Of a stretch of DNA of 64,000 nt, positions 23,145 to 35,385 are shown piece by piece. The notes beneath the pieces were generated by a model. That model had not been told where the DNA came from and searched no databases. It saw nothing but the letters and a program-made list of their open reading frames with translations. The DNA lies in assembly GCA_025602915.1 (NCBI GenBank), contig JAHLJZ010000033.1, forward strand, positions 62,001 through 126,000, in the 5' to 3' direction. Each line of letters starts with the position of its first letter. Position 1 is the first letter of the stretch. This DNA is from Paraphysoderma sedebokerense (Eukaryota > Blastocladiomycota > Physodermatomycetes > Physodermatales > Physodermataceae). A program made the position numbers and the translations under genes.

Positions 23145-23309
23145 GATGGATGCAAAACCTCTGTGATGAGCAGTCGAAAGTATTGTCTCGGCGAGAGCTT
23201 CAGTCTTCGATTTAATCCTTTCTAAGCAGGAAAAGTCATCCGGTATCTTGAAACGACTCTCGCGGAGATAATATTTTCGACTGCTCATCACAGAGGTTTT
23301 GCATCCATC
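23145..23309. repeat. Long inverted repeat / hairpin, 53-bp arms, 59-nt loop
   Basis: Left arm 23145-23197 starts GATGGATGCAAAACCTCTGT. Right arm 23257-23309 is its reverse complement at 50 of 53 positions. Two of the three differences would be G-U pairs in an RNA transcribed from the + strand, and one is a G-G mismatch. The loop is 23198-23256. The arms end abruptly and I see no obvious target-site duplication. It could be a miniature inverted-repeat element or a template for hairpin RNA. Confidence 0.8.
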
Positions 23310-25916
23310 AGGTTAGTCAATTTGAAAGTAAATGTACGGAGGTCGAATAAATAGGACAGTGACTAGAAACGTTAGAAAGGAGCAGGGGTGATGGAGTGTA
23401 GGTGCAGCGACGAATTGAGAAAGGAGTTTCTCGGAGACAGTGTTTAAGAATGCGATGTTAATTGAAGATGGTACGAGGCTTTTTCTTAGAAAACAGATTA
23501 GAGGAAGTGTTTTAGGAAACAATTTCGTCTCTGCAAATTCTTTGTCACGCACAGGAAGGAATAACATAATGCTCCGAGCAGTTTATAATATAATTCACTC
23601 ACTATGCATTGTTCAATATACCGGATATCAAGAGTAAGCTCATATGCCCCTTACATCAAGTTATTCTGTTTTTATGATACTGGCTGGGTTCTTAAATACA
23701 AATATGATAATACTGTTGCAAATAAAACTATAACCGAACATGAATATAATCCACATCATACGAGAAGCTAGTGAATATAAATACTATGCTCGTTCATCTT
23801 TATCTTGCGACCAGCCCAGTCTGCCAAGCTCGAAACTCGCTTAAACACTACATCTCTACCTTCTTTCCTCCTGGCAACCGGCTCGCAAACCCGTAATGAT
23901 TGGGTCATCTTCTCCCTGCGAGTTAAATGTTACATAAGATTTTAGTACTGAGACGTCTCCCTATTACTGTCAATGAAATTTCACGCTACCGCGCGTCTAT
24001 ATTTTGTCCGACGTTGAATGATGTGACTTTGTGTGTAATTTCATAGCACTGCAGGATTTACAGTTTGGTGGGTAGACATATAAAAAATGTTTCCAGCATA
24101 ATAATACCAGTTTAACGTATGGTCAATAAAATACAAGGAAAAGTAAATCTTCGTTTTTCAATCAGAATATGCGGCAAAAAATGATGGAGTCTGTGACAAC
24201 ATCGGCTTCCTTTTGTCTTTGGGAGTTGATGAATTGTTACCTCGCGGAATTTAAAAATATTTCAAACCCAACCAGTACCCGGCTACATCACAGGGATATA
24301 TTCATGAGAAACATGTCTCTGAGAGAACACATGAGGTAATTCCCTAAATCTCTTCTGGAAACCTGACCGCAATGTCCGAGTACAAGAAATTTTCCGCTTA
24401 TGTCTTAAAAAATCTGAAATTGTGCACCTACATTTAAATGGCCTCATATATCAGTGAATAACCGTGTACTCCATCGTAGAATGATCCCGATAATTCTATA
24501 CATTCTAATTTGTAGTTCATATTTTTATTTATTAACGAATGTATTATATTCAATGGTAAAGCAATCAGAACTAATCGATTTACCGGTCTGCCTTTAATTT
24601 AACTTGACTTCCCTTAGTAGAAGTCCTTGCGGCATCATTATACTGTTAAAATTGTGTGTTGAATTTCGTCAGTCGGTTGATTTTTTCAATAATGGCACAG
24701 TGTTCTGCTGATACTGCGCTTGGCCATAGTCATTAAGCACCGTGTGACATTTCCGGAGAAAATGGCGCATGACTTGTTGAGAGGGGCATGCCTAGAAGGT
24801 ACATTTAAAACAGGGTGGTCAATCGGTCGGGGATACTCCTTGAACGCAAAATTATGAATTTTAAAATAAAACAATCATCCGCTTTTAGAGAGATTTATAT
24901 TACAAAGTAGACCCATTCTGATCTAAATTTCCCTTAACAATAGCCCTTCAAGGTTCCTCAGATGATTTGACAATTTTCATCCGCGCACCATCATATCGTC
25001 CTGTTGTGGTTGAGCGGTATCGCCTTTGGTACGCATTCTAAATGGAATAGGATTGCTTTAGATATTTCATTGGAGGGATGTGTTCAATACGACATGATTT
25101 AAATTTCCAAATCCCATCAGACTCATCCAAACATTTTAGCTCAATACCGAAAAAGTCAACTCTCGTCATGGTCTACCATCGGTTGTTTTTGTGGTGACAA
25201 AACACAACTATTTATGTAGAATTTGGGATCAATCAGGTCGTAAAGCAAAGCAGGTCGGGGTTTGACAGGTGGAATCTTTCTGTCGATATTATTTTTAAGC
25301 AAAGTCACGAAACTACAATCTTCTGCACAAAGTTCCTTTTCGCCTTCCGAAAAACACCGCCAAGAGCCATTGTACTAGTCCACTCATTCATTTTTTATAT
25401 TCAGAGGCCAATTATTTCGATTGTTCGAGTTTTAGAGAGGAACTGCAAACGAAGTGAAGCAGTTTCTCTACTCGGTTCTGAATAAACCGCAACTTTGACT
25501 TTTCGGGTCCTTCAGTATTTATTATTTGATGCTGCGTAAGTTCGTAACGCTTCATATTATTCAATACTGAGCAGCAAGGGTGCGGATTCACGGAAGAAAC
25601 AGCAACTATACTGCTAGCTTAACGGTATCAACAAATTTCTAAATTTGGCCGAAACGAAGAATATTATTTGATGAGAAATAAGTGCGGGAATAATCGGCCA
25701 CCAACCACCGCTGGAGCCAAGACAATTCGCGTGTGAACAACTTCAAGGTGATTGGAGCGCGCGTGAACGGGCGAACCAGATGTGCTTGGGAAGTGGGAAA
25801 AATTTTCCATCGCCCTCGACACTCAAATAAACAGCATCTCCTCCTCCCGAATTATCAATTTTTTTTACTTCCACTCCGCTTAAAATTCCTTTGATTAAGA
25901 GATCAGAGTTCGCAAT

Positions 25917-26781
25917 ATGTCCACTGTCAGCCACACTTTTACTTGGTCTTACTCCCCCGATGCCACCACGGTTGTCGTCACTGGTGTGTGATCTCTCATG
26001 CAAAACGTTTCTTCGACGATCTGCCTGTTCTAACAAATCTGTCAATCTGCACTGTAATAAATAGGATCCTTCGACAACTGGACTCAATCAGTCACCCTGA
26101 AGAAGGACGAAACCAATGTATTCAGTGCCACTGTCGAACTTCCTGTCGATACTGAAGGTAAAAGTGATAATTTACCCGATTTTTGCGCACTCGTATTAAC
26201 AACATTGCCGCTGTTTGCCCTTACTAGTCATCTACAAGTTTGTTGTTGATGGTGCTTGGATGCACGATTTGACCCTCCCAAACCAAACCGACGACAAGGC
26301 GAACATTAACAACGTCTTGGTTACCCCAAAACAAGCTGAAGAGACGGTTGAAGAGGTCGAAAAACCGGCGACTTTGTGGATTCAACCTCATTTCAAAATC
26401 AACGATCCCGTTGAACATGTGTCTATGAGTGCCGTCATTGAGACTGTTCCCGACAGTACCGAACCCGCAGCCACAGAAGTCCAGGAAGAAAAACAGATCG
26501 AGAACAAGGAAGCGGAAGAAGTGATTGCGGAGGAGCAAATCCTATCGACCGAGACCCCCGAATCGAAGCTTGAATTAATAAAAGCTGCCGATTCTGAAGC
26601 TACTCTCGCTGTTCCAGAACCTCAAGAGGACAAGACTAAAACCAAGAAATCGAAGAAATCAAAATCCAAAAAGGAAAAAGATGGAAAATTGAAGTCCGAG
26701 AAAAAACTTCTCGAGAGGTTTAAGTCATTGTTTAGTCGATCTGATCGCTACTCTAAAATGACTGAGGTACAAGACGATTAA
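25917..26781 (+). CDS. AMPK/CBM48 glycogen-binding-domain protein (CRP1/MDG1-like)
   Basis: Three exons fit in phase: 25917-25983, 26065-26157 and 26228-26781, giving 237 residues. Residues ~5-80 are an AMPK1_CBM/CBM48 domain: HTFTWSYSPDATTVVVTGSF, then DNWTQSVTLKK and VIYKFVVDGAWMHD. The conserved tryptophans and the NN of NINNV are in place. The rest is acidic and then strongly basic (KTKKSKKSKSKKEKDGK), with LLERFKSLFSR near the end. Yeast Crp1 and Mdg1 share an N-terminal CBM48 followed by low-complexity sequence. The domain binds alpha-glucans or acts in protein assembly; function here is inferred only from that. Both introns lie in the CBM48, at strand boundaries. Confidence 0.85.
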
Positions 26782-27105
26782 ATCTTGAGAGATTGTCAGA
26801 AGGGATTATTCAGGCTCCTTGCCCATTGATTTAAAGTATATCGGGAATCGATATGAAAGCTTCGTTGTATATAAACTGTCTGCTACGTTTGTTCCACATT
26901 ATCTGCGCGTATTTTAAGTGTCTTAGCTGTTGATTCTATTTCTGTTTATCGAATAAGGGACTGGGATCTTCGCTTGTTTAAGTTTTGTAGAAAATATTAG
27001 ATTGTATTTCATAGCAGCCATATTCGATTGGTCTCACATTTACATCTTATAAATTCGACATAACCGTCGAAATTCAACGATTCGCTCTGCAATGTACTCC
27101 TACTA
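26782..27105. other. 3'-to-3' intergenic region
   Basis: AT-rich spacer between the converging CBM48 and MFS genes. Nothing else is seen. Confidence 0.4.
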
Positions 27106-28883
27106 CTAAACTATGTACTGTTTTCCAGATGCACCATAACTGCCCCTACTATATGTCCTCCTGAGTACACCAGTTAACACAACAGCCAACGCGAGGAATG
27201 CGACATTTATCGAATGCCCAAACACATAGTGGGGGGCATGAGATTTTGGATACAAGAAAGAATTTATCACTCCGCCGATGTTGCCAGTCGCTATTGTCAT
27301 TGCAGTCGCGACCGCAGTCTGCGTTGACCCCAAAGTATTGTTGCTGAGCCACGAGAGGACTAGTTTTAGGGAATTTTGTGAGCGATTAAGTATCTAACTT
27401 GGTCTAATTCAAATGACAATAGATTTCTTACATGGTGGGACAGCTGCGAATGCGCCGCTACAAGCTAAAAATGAGAAAAAATATTTAACACTGGCATTGG
27501 GGCCGAGCATCATGCCTAAAAATCCTATCATAGCGACGATAAGCGTAATTGCGACATATAAAGACCTTTGTCGTTTGATGTCAGACTGGTATGCAACAAA
27601 GATTGTGAAGAACATGGCCACAAGATAAGGTGGAGTGGAGAGAAGTTGAGCCATCAAATCTTTGTAGCCAAGAAGGTTCAAAATGGTTGGGAATCTACGG
27701 AGTCGAGAGAATTGAGCAATCAATTGAATTACGGCGCCTTGAACGCGAAAACTGTCACTTACGCAAAGGTAAAGCTATAAAGCGGAGTAATAAACAGAAA
27801 ATATATAACGCAAAACAAATATGTAGTGGGCTTTGATATGATGGCAAGAAATTGCGATCTGTCAAACGCTTTATCGTGCGACGAGTTGGCCCCAGAATTC
27901 TGCAAACGGCGAACTACCAAGTCACGCTCAGTGGAAGAAAGGAATCCGGCGGTATTCGGGTAATCAGGCAGGTAAAACCAGGTAATTACTCCCACCACCG
28001 CTGTAGGTAGACCCTCTGTTCGCAGATGAGGCAGTTTAATTATTGACTTCAAGCGCAAGACTAAATTATCACTTACCTAAAATGAAAATCCAACGCCAAC
28101 CTTCCATCCCGCCGAATCCATTCATAAAAGATATGAAGTAGGCAAGAATACCACCAACAACACCTGATAAGGTGGAGGCAATATAAAACATGGCTATCCT
28201 GAATGACTGCTCCTCTGGCCGATACCTTATATATACTGCACGTTAGATATGATTTCGTTCATGACGTCAAGCAAGCAAAAAGGTGATACCAAAATGTCAG
28301 GTAAAAGACAATCCCAGGGAAGAAGCCCGCTTCGAATATTCCAAGAACCAGCCGACAAATAAATAGCCCAGTGAAGTCGCGAACAAAACCCTGTGATTTT
28401 AATGGAATCAAGCTTTACTATTGACCACGGATATGAGCATCAGTATTTAACTAACCATGCCGGCGCATGTTAAGCCCCAAGTAAACATAATCCTGGCGAT
28501 CCATCGGCTTGGACTGAATTTTTTCAACATAATATTCGACGGGACCTCGAATAGCACATATCCAACAAAAAATATGGATATTGACCATTGCATCTGCTGT
28601 TCTGTTAAGCTTAAAACTTTTGCCAGATCATGGCCGGATGATGAATTCGATATTCGAGCATTTGCTCTACAAAATGAATAAAAGGTCAGGCTAGAGTTCA
28701 AACACTAGAAAATCAATACATTACAAACATATTAGCTCGATCTAAAAAGGACAGTAAGTAACATAGTCCCAAAAAAGGCATCAGTCTGCGATCTATTTTT
28801 CGAAGAACGGCAGCCTCTGAACCCTTATCGAATTTCTCGACGGAGTCATTCACCATGGACTCGGGGATTTTTAGTTCGGACAT
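27106..28883 (-). CDS. MFS transporter, anion:cation symporter family (Dal5/allantoate-permease-like)
   Basis: Plasma-membrane permease for small organic anions such as allantoate, ureidosuccinate or vitamins by family. Seven exons fit in phase: 28883-28729, 28666-28456, 28390-28290, 28225-28077, 28015-27763, 27694-27432 and 27359-27106, giving 461 residues. Family landmarks are RRLMPFLGLCYLLSFLDRAN, IFFVGYVLFEVPSNIMLKK, FSPSRWIARIMFTWG, RLVLGIFEAGFFPGI, FWYRPEEQSFRIA, WRWIFILEGLPTAVVG and TWFYLPDYPNTAGFLS. The loop between TM2 and TM3 and the EGLPT motif are intact. Twelve TM segments are expected. Exon 6 was placed by requiring the AFPTILNLLGYKDLMAQLL continuity. No nearby pathway gene identifies the substrate. 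Confidence 0.9.
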
Positions 28884-29698
28884 AGAAGGCGCCGATGAGT
28901 AGGGATGTAAGGGCTTTCTACTATGGGGAATGCGATGCGGTTAAAGCGGTCGTTGTGGTTAGAGAATTGGAGATTACACAGTGCGAAATCAGCAATGAAG
29001 ATGGAGCGCCGTCCTTTGACGGGTGAGCTGAGACTTTTGGTGTATTCCGTACAATAGCATGTTTCAGATTGACGCACGAGGAGGATGCTTTTAGCTGTAT
29101 AACTGCCCTCACGAGTTACGAATAAATGGGTTTGTCCAATCTATAAGTTGCAGCGATAGAATCTAAAGGCACTTTTAACACATAGGTCATAGGTGGCTCC
29201 ATTAGCCATGCATCGCTTAATACTAAAATAGATATGATTGTCGCAGGTAGCTCCCTGATCTCAGGTGGCATACTGTTCGAGGTGCATAAACGCCACACGA
29301 CGCGGGAACGAATACCCAATAGCTGGGACGACCACACTTTCTACACTTTCTACACGCCAATTTATGCTCACTTTGCCAACAATTGCCAATGATGCAGCGG
29401 CAGTGAAGCAACCGCCAAATCAAATATTAATCGATGTGACGGCGAAAATATGCCAGAATGGCCCATCCTATCAGGGCTGTTTCCTTTCCGATATGCTGGC
29501 CTCTGTTTGTCGCCAGCCCCCGCTGATTTGCCATATTCCGCTGTGAAACGGACAGAATGCCTGACCAACAAGCAAAGTTACAAACATACGCTGGAGTTTA
29601 CGAATTTCTATCCCTTTGGAATACCGGAGAATTCAGCAAATATTTGTTGGATTGCGTTTTTTTAATCTGTGCAATTGTTCAACATCATTCCGATTGCT
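28884..29698. other. Divergent intergenic region
   Basis: Shared upstream region of the MFS (-) and receptor (+) genes, about 0.8 kb. Short open frames on both strands overlap each other and show no family features. An upstream ATG at 29557 is in a different frame from the receptor. Confidence 0.4.
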
Positions 29699-31188
29699 AT
29701 GACTTTGTCGTCGAAGCAGATCGATTCTCTGCAGATTTTAATTCGAATATCTTCAGTTTTATCGATAATCGGGTCATCGTCTATCATCATACATTTTGTG
29801 CAGAACCCTTCCAAATTGCGAAGTTCTCCGTTTCGAAATGTGTTTTTCCTCAGCGTCTCGGACTTGCTGTTTAGCCTGATGCTGTTTCCTGGCCGGTAAT
29901 TAGTTGATAGACAATCCCGAAGCGGGACGACTCTCATTAACCGTATTCTTTGATACTGCGATAGATGGCCTGCAGTGTCTGAAACCATGTGTGAATTGCA
30001 AGGATTTTTAGTCCAGTACTTTGTCATTTCGTCCATCCTTTGGAGTGGTACTATCGCTACCAATATGGCTTTTTCAGTGATCCTGCGGAAGCCCTCCTCT
30101 TATCTACTCAAGCTTGAGAAAATCTATCACTTAACTTGCTGGAGTATTCCTTTATTCCTCGTATGCATCTCTCTGCATGAACCGATTCGTTAAAATCTAT
30201 TTATCTGACTGTCGATCCAATTCATTCCTTTATTATTATTATCATCGGACAGGCGTTCCCGTGGCTTTTCATTAACTGGAAAAGCCATCCATTTTACCAA
30301 GACTCTCAGTTGTGGTGTTGGATAAGTGAGCCCTACCAAGAATTCCGACTATACTTATTCTATATTCCGCTATGGATTATTTACTTGTTCAATCTCATGA
30401 CATATCTGTATGTGGGCCGGATCTTATGGAAATCCACCAAAACGTTGGTCACTCTGTCCACTATCATTTGTTTTGAAGTCATTGAGCGCGTAACGCTAAC
30501 ACTTACCGACTATTTGTTTCGCTATTAGAATGGGGAAATTAGACTCCGCAGACGCACTTACAAATTCGCTCCAAAATTCAAGATTACGATATGGCGTTAG
30601 GAGTTCTTTCTTTTTGGTCGGTTTCTTTTTTACTTGGATCTTCGGTACTGCGAATAGAATTACGAATCTAATGGGATATACGATCTATCCAATATGTACG
30701 TATAACCGAGGGATAGGTTTCCTACATGTTTGTTCTGGATATCTAAATCGTTTTGCTCATAATCACATATAGATGTTTTGCATTCGGTTTTCACCCCCTT
30801 AAATGGTTTTATCAATAGTCTTGTCTACTTCTCTACATTTATCCTCAAACAAAAGGCAAAATCTCGCCAAAAAGCAAAACCGCCGAGTCTTTCACTCAAG
30901 TCCAGTCACATTCCTTCATCATCTGAAAAATCCACTCACCTTGAATACCCAATACCCGCTCCTCCACCAATATCGTCACCACCGTACACTTTAAACGACT
31001 TCATATCGTCTACGTCACCAACCAGACAGTTATTTCCTACTGCATCATCATCAACACCGAGTTCACCAACTACACCGACTAGCCCATATTCGCCATTGCT
31101 AAGACCTGCGTCCCCTATGAAACCTCAGTTTCCTAGACTGGACAAAGGGAAGAAAGAGCGGCGTAGTAAGCGGAATGGCAACACTTAG
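29699..31188 (+). CDS. Seven-TM receptor, cAMP-receptor-like (Dicty_CAR/GCR1 class)
   Basis: Five exons fit in phase: 29699-29895, 29965-30160, 30253-30443, 30529-30695 and 30773-31188, giving 388 residues. Seven hydrophobic segments are visible: ISSVLSIIGSSSIIIHFV; VFFLSVSDLLFSLMLF; FLVQYFVISSILWSGTIATN; the CWSIPLFLAFPWLF block; LYLFYIPLWIIYLFNLMTY; FFLVGFFFTWIFGTANRITN; and SVFTPLNGFINSLVYFSTF. A conserved Cys (SETMCELQGF) precedes TM3, as in Dictyostelium cAR and fungal GCR1/GPR-type receptors. TM1 ends in FVQNPSKLRSSPFRN, the usual intracellular turn. The ~110-residue tail is Ser/Pro/Thr-rich (SSTPSSPTTPTSPYSP) and a likely phosphorylation region. The fourth splice donor (30444) is weak. 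An in-frame ATG at 29669 would add ten residues. Ligand unknown. Confidence 0.85.
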
Positions 31189-31189
31189 T

Positions 31190-31234
31190 CGATTATTTTT
31201 CGCTCATGCCTTGGAATTGTGCGAAAAATAATCG
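31190..31234. terminator. 14-bp perfect inverted repeat just after receptor stop codon
   Basis: CGATTATTTTTCGC at 31190-31203 is exactly reverse-complementary to GCGAAAAATAATCG at 31221-31234, with a 17-nt loop. It starts one to two bases after the TAG of the receptor gene, so it would be the first structure in the 3' UTR. It may affect 3'-end formation or stability; this is inference. Confidence 0.6.
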
Positions 31235-31435
31235 ATGTCTTCGTCAACAATTGTGTATAGCTAGCTAATATTGTAAATAACCTTCGTAATTGCTTCCATC
31301 TTAATAAATTTAAGTAATGATGATAATTGTTAGAACTAAATAATTCATTGTATTGCTATCCCAGACTAATAACACAGTAGAGTGTTCCACAAATTGTGTC
31401 AGAACGGGTTCATATTTTACAATATCAAATCTGCT

Positions 31436-34400
31436 TTATCGCCTTTTTCCTGAACTATCGCCACCTCCGTGGGACCTCTTAAAAAGTCATAAGGAACAAC
31501 ATTAGCATCATCAAAATAAGAAATTACCATGAGAAGAATCACAAGAACTTACACGTTGAGGGGGTTGCCTATATTCACCAGGAGGCCGAGGCGGATAAGA
31601 ACCAGGGGGAGGTGGGGGTCCATAGGTCTGTGGTGGATTACCACGGAAACCTTCGTAACGTCCTCGTTGATCGTACGGCGGTCGCTGAGGAGGTCTCATT
31701 GGAATGTTGGACGGGGGAGGAGGACGAACATGGTGACTTAATGACTGAGTTCCAGCGCGATTGTCGGCACGATCTCGGTCTCGGTGACTATACCTCGGGT
31801 GGTATTGAGTATGAGTCTGACTTTGGTTCGATGAATTTAAAGACGATTGCGAAGAAGACGGTGCGGCAGCCGGAGGTAGTTGTTGATGTCGAGATTGGGA
31901 TGAAATTTCGATTGGAGGAGGAGCTGGCTCCATAGGGGGAGTTTTGGGAGTATGGGACGTGGCTGCTTCTGAAGTCACGCTTGGCCGACGAGAGCGATCT
32001 TTTCCTTTGGACGCTTTGTCCTTCTCCTTTTCAGTAGAAGTGTACACGGTGGAAGTCGAATCCTCGGAAGGCTGTGACGAGGTTCCTGATAACTTCTCTG
32101 ATGCTTTAGAGTCGACATCTTCGCGCGCCGCCCTCTCGGAGCCTCTTTCTGATTTATCATGCACATCTCCCATTTCGTGTCTTGCGTCCTTGTCTTCTTC
32201 CACATTAGCATCAGCGCCGAAGTCGGCATTTTCACCATTTTCAACGCCACTTTCGACTTTGGCGTCAGTCATTTCAATGTCACCGTCGGCCGGGTCACCG
32301 TGACCATCTTGATCGCTATGTTCCACCAGTGTTTGAGGCAACCCTTCTAAGCCAAGGTCTGCCTGAGGAGGCGTACTTTCTTTTATAGAGTTTGAATCAA
32401 CTTCCATTTCCTCAGGTGTATTTGTGCCTTGAGTCCCTGGAGTTTCTGTTTCAATTCCAAAAACTCGATTCCGAATTATCTCGATCCAATTCAACTTGGT
32501 ATTTTTAGGTAACGCCAGCGACGAGAAGTGTTCGCGTCCAAGAATACGGAATGCTTGCCATAGCCATACCTATATAACAAACGAGTTAATTAACTCTTAC
32601 CATTAAGCTATTGAGCAGACACGACAGCTTACCGAGTTCTCAGTCTTCATAAATTCTTTGTCGAATTCACCTTTAAATTCATCATCCAAGTTGGCAGCCC
32701 ATTCTTCGAATGTTGGTATTCCCATTCTAATAAAATGCATAGCAATTAGAGTTCCGTATTCTCTTCTCCCTTAAATTGATAGCAAGCAAACCTCTCCGAA
32801 TCCTTAAAAAAGTTCTCTTCGTCGATTCCTACGCTCCAAAGTTCATCGTAATCAAGATTTCCAAAATCGGGATACTTGGGATGTAGTGGCGCATCCTATC
32901 GCAATATGACGACATGATCAGCCACATGACTCCGTCAAGCGTAAGTATACATAGAGAACGGCGGAAGATTATACCAGAAGCTGCCTTCGCTCCAAAATTC
33001 TACTCTCGATTTGAGACTTTGCAGATTTTGCCAACGGAGGGCGGCAGTATCCCATTTTCCATTTGACCTGAAATGCAAGATGGATAAAACCGGTTATCAA
33101 TACAATTATATAAACCAATCTTTACTCATCCAGGCATACATACCCAAATCATCTCTTCTTTCAGCAGAGTCACGACAGTTTCCGCAAATTTGATTCCGTC
33201 TGGGGGAATTCTCGATAATACGATAATCGTCGCCGCCCTAGCACTTTTTACCCATCTCGTCTAGATTAAGAAGCCAATACACACAAATTAAAATTGCATA
33301 CTAAAAGGAATGCAGGGAAGATAGTACCTCATCTTCGTTCAAATAAGACCAGTCTTTACTTAGCATATAGGGATTCTTCTTTGGTTGACTCGCATCTTTG
33401 GGTTGACCAAGTTGTTCATTATATCTTTTTACCTTTCGCTCGGTATAAAATAACAGAAATTCAAATATAATAAGGAATTGGGTAAGAATTTGGCGGCGAA
33501 AGTAGGTATCGGTCAGCTGAACAGAGTTGACATCGAGCCGCAATTAGTCAAAATATTCTTATGAATGTTATAGCAGGCAATTCAAGTCGTTGGCTTACTT
33601 CAGCTTCAAACAACTCCCAACTTGTCAGAAATTTGGACGAAAAGAATTCCATTTTCGTATGGTTCGGGTGAGCTTTAGAGTTTGTCTGGGTCTTGCTGTC
33701 TTGCTTCGACGTCGTCTTGGTAGTAGATCGAAACGATTCATTGAGTCTCTCGGAAATAGCGGCGAATTCCCGTAGGGTTCTGTGAACGCTCTGATAATTT
33801 GCTTCAGTACAATGGTCATCCGTGTGCGCCAGATAGTAAAAAGCAACTTACACTCTTGAACATGCTGAAGTTTGTTCTTTCCTTTTCTTCCAAAACCACT
33901 TTCGGATTATTGAACAGTTGCTGTAATCGCCACAGAATGCTGTAAAATTCGATTCTACTTTTTTCGTCCGGACCTAATTGAAACCAACATCAAATTTGTC
34001 AGTCGCCGTTTAAAAAAGGAGTAACGAGAAGAACAATCAAGGAAACCACTCACCAGCCTTCTGAATCACTTCCTCCGGAATGGATTCAATCATCGTAACA
34101 TTCGCCTCGTTGGTATACGCTTTCAGGTTTACACCTGTGATGGGAGATCATGACCTATTAATACGTCGACTGCTGAGCAGTTAAGTTTTAATGTATCCAA
34201 CATACCGGACTGTTCACCAGCAGGATACGCTTTTGATAGAAACAACAACACCTTCGAAACAAAGTCTGGTTCATTTACAGGATTGATCCGGCTTAACAAA
34301 TCAGTGCAGATTCGTAGAAAAATCAATCCTTTGCCTTTCTTCGGTTCCATATTCTGTACGATTAGGGCAATTCATTAGCACTAGCACAACCTTCAGCATA

Positions 34401-35216
34401 GCACACACATTGACACATACCGCAATCAACCTGTCATATCTCGTACCCAAGAAATCGAATAACTGACAACAGGCACCGGTCGTATTCAACTCGAAAGATT
34501 CTTCGATTATGGAGGCAGCAAAGGTATCTCCGCCTTTGCCTGAAAAATTGCTTAAATTAAATATTTTGCATAATCCAAAGAATTCAGAAGTTTAAGTTAC
34601 CAACCTGTTTCGCTCCAACGTAGGGCCAATTCAAAGAGTAGAAAAAATTGTCGAATCAGCTCAGATTTTTTACTAGAGTATTTTTTCTGGATATACCAGA
34701 GTGTTAGTTGCAGTCTGAATGATTCGCAGGATAATACCAACAAACAACTGTTCTTTCATTCATACCGTCCAAACAATAGACATAAACAGTTTGTTGCACG
34801 TCTGAAATTTAGAAAGACGGTAGGCCCCAAGAGAGGGAATGAAATATCAATACAACCTTAATGGCATATTGTATACTACTCCAAGCGCCTTCCCAAGCGT
34901 AAATATACATTGATCGTTGCCGGTCATTCGGAAATTCTTGAATGTAATACTGATCAAGGGTTTGCGAATTGATTTGATCAATCTGCTGCAATGTCAGTTG
35001 AAGATACGAAGGCGCAGATGCCGAGAGAGAGTCCAGGGCCGAGAGAAGTGCCGAGAGTATGGAATCCTTCAAATGCCGATCGATCGTGACATGGGACATC
35101 ATCGGCAGGATGCTGTGTGCGATGGAAGTGTGGATTGCGAGGATTATGGAGTTGGATGCGTTCTCGGCGTGTAGCAAACAGCAAGAGTGCACCCCAACTA
35201 CGCTGGACACCTCCAT
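31436..35216 (-). CDS. THO complex subunit 1 (Hpr1/THOC1)
   Basis: Component of THO/TREX, which couples transcription elongation to mRNA packaging and export in the nucleus. About ten exons are visible; the protein is roughly 900 residues. Family landmarks in order are QINSQTLDQYYIQEFPNDR, SETGKGGDTFAASIIEESF, FDFLGTRYDRLIA, GLIFLRICTDLLSRIN, YSILWRLQQLFNNP, TDTYFRRQILTQFLIIFEFL, PTFEEWAANLDDEF and WLWQAFRILGREHFSSLALP, then LNWIEIIRNRVFGIE. These follow the human THOC1 order. After the core, ~320 residues are acidic then Ser-rich and finally Arg/Gly/Pro-rich (GSYPPRPPGEYRQPPQR), a likely RNA-contact tail; human THOC1 instead has a death domain. The last exon is short and ends GGGDSSGKRR. The start at 35216 is the first ATG of the first exon found; an upstream exon cannot be ruled out. 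Confidence 0.85.
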
Positions 35217-35385
35217 GAATGTGTGCCTATATCATAGTTACATTTACTAACTCTGAGATTCATAGTTTATTGTCGATTTCACTGTATCACAACATATCGC
35301 CCTTGCAACTCTCGTTAAGTGTAAATTCTATATCTAACTGGATCTTAACCTACTACCACCAACTTTAGCATCAACAAGTTCCAAG

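Larger units (their letters stand above)
20452..25916. other. Gene-poor AT-rich island
   Basis: About 5.4 kb without a recognisable intact gene, the longest such stretch here. It contains the two copies of a ~130-bp direct repeat, a small open frame at 22850, a 53-bp-arm hairpin at 23145-23309, and otherwise AT-rich sequence with many stops in all frames. Between 23.3 and 25.7 kb I see nothing identifiable. Confidence 0.6.

Noticed and set aside
25010-25100. tRNA-like A box (TGGTTGAGCGG) followed by a weak B-box-like GTTCAA
   Set aside because: No acceptor-stem pairing and no plausible T arm could be found; too weak to call a tRNA or SINE.
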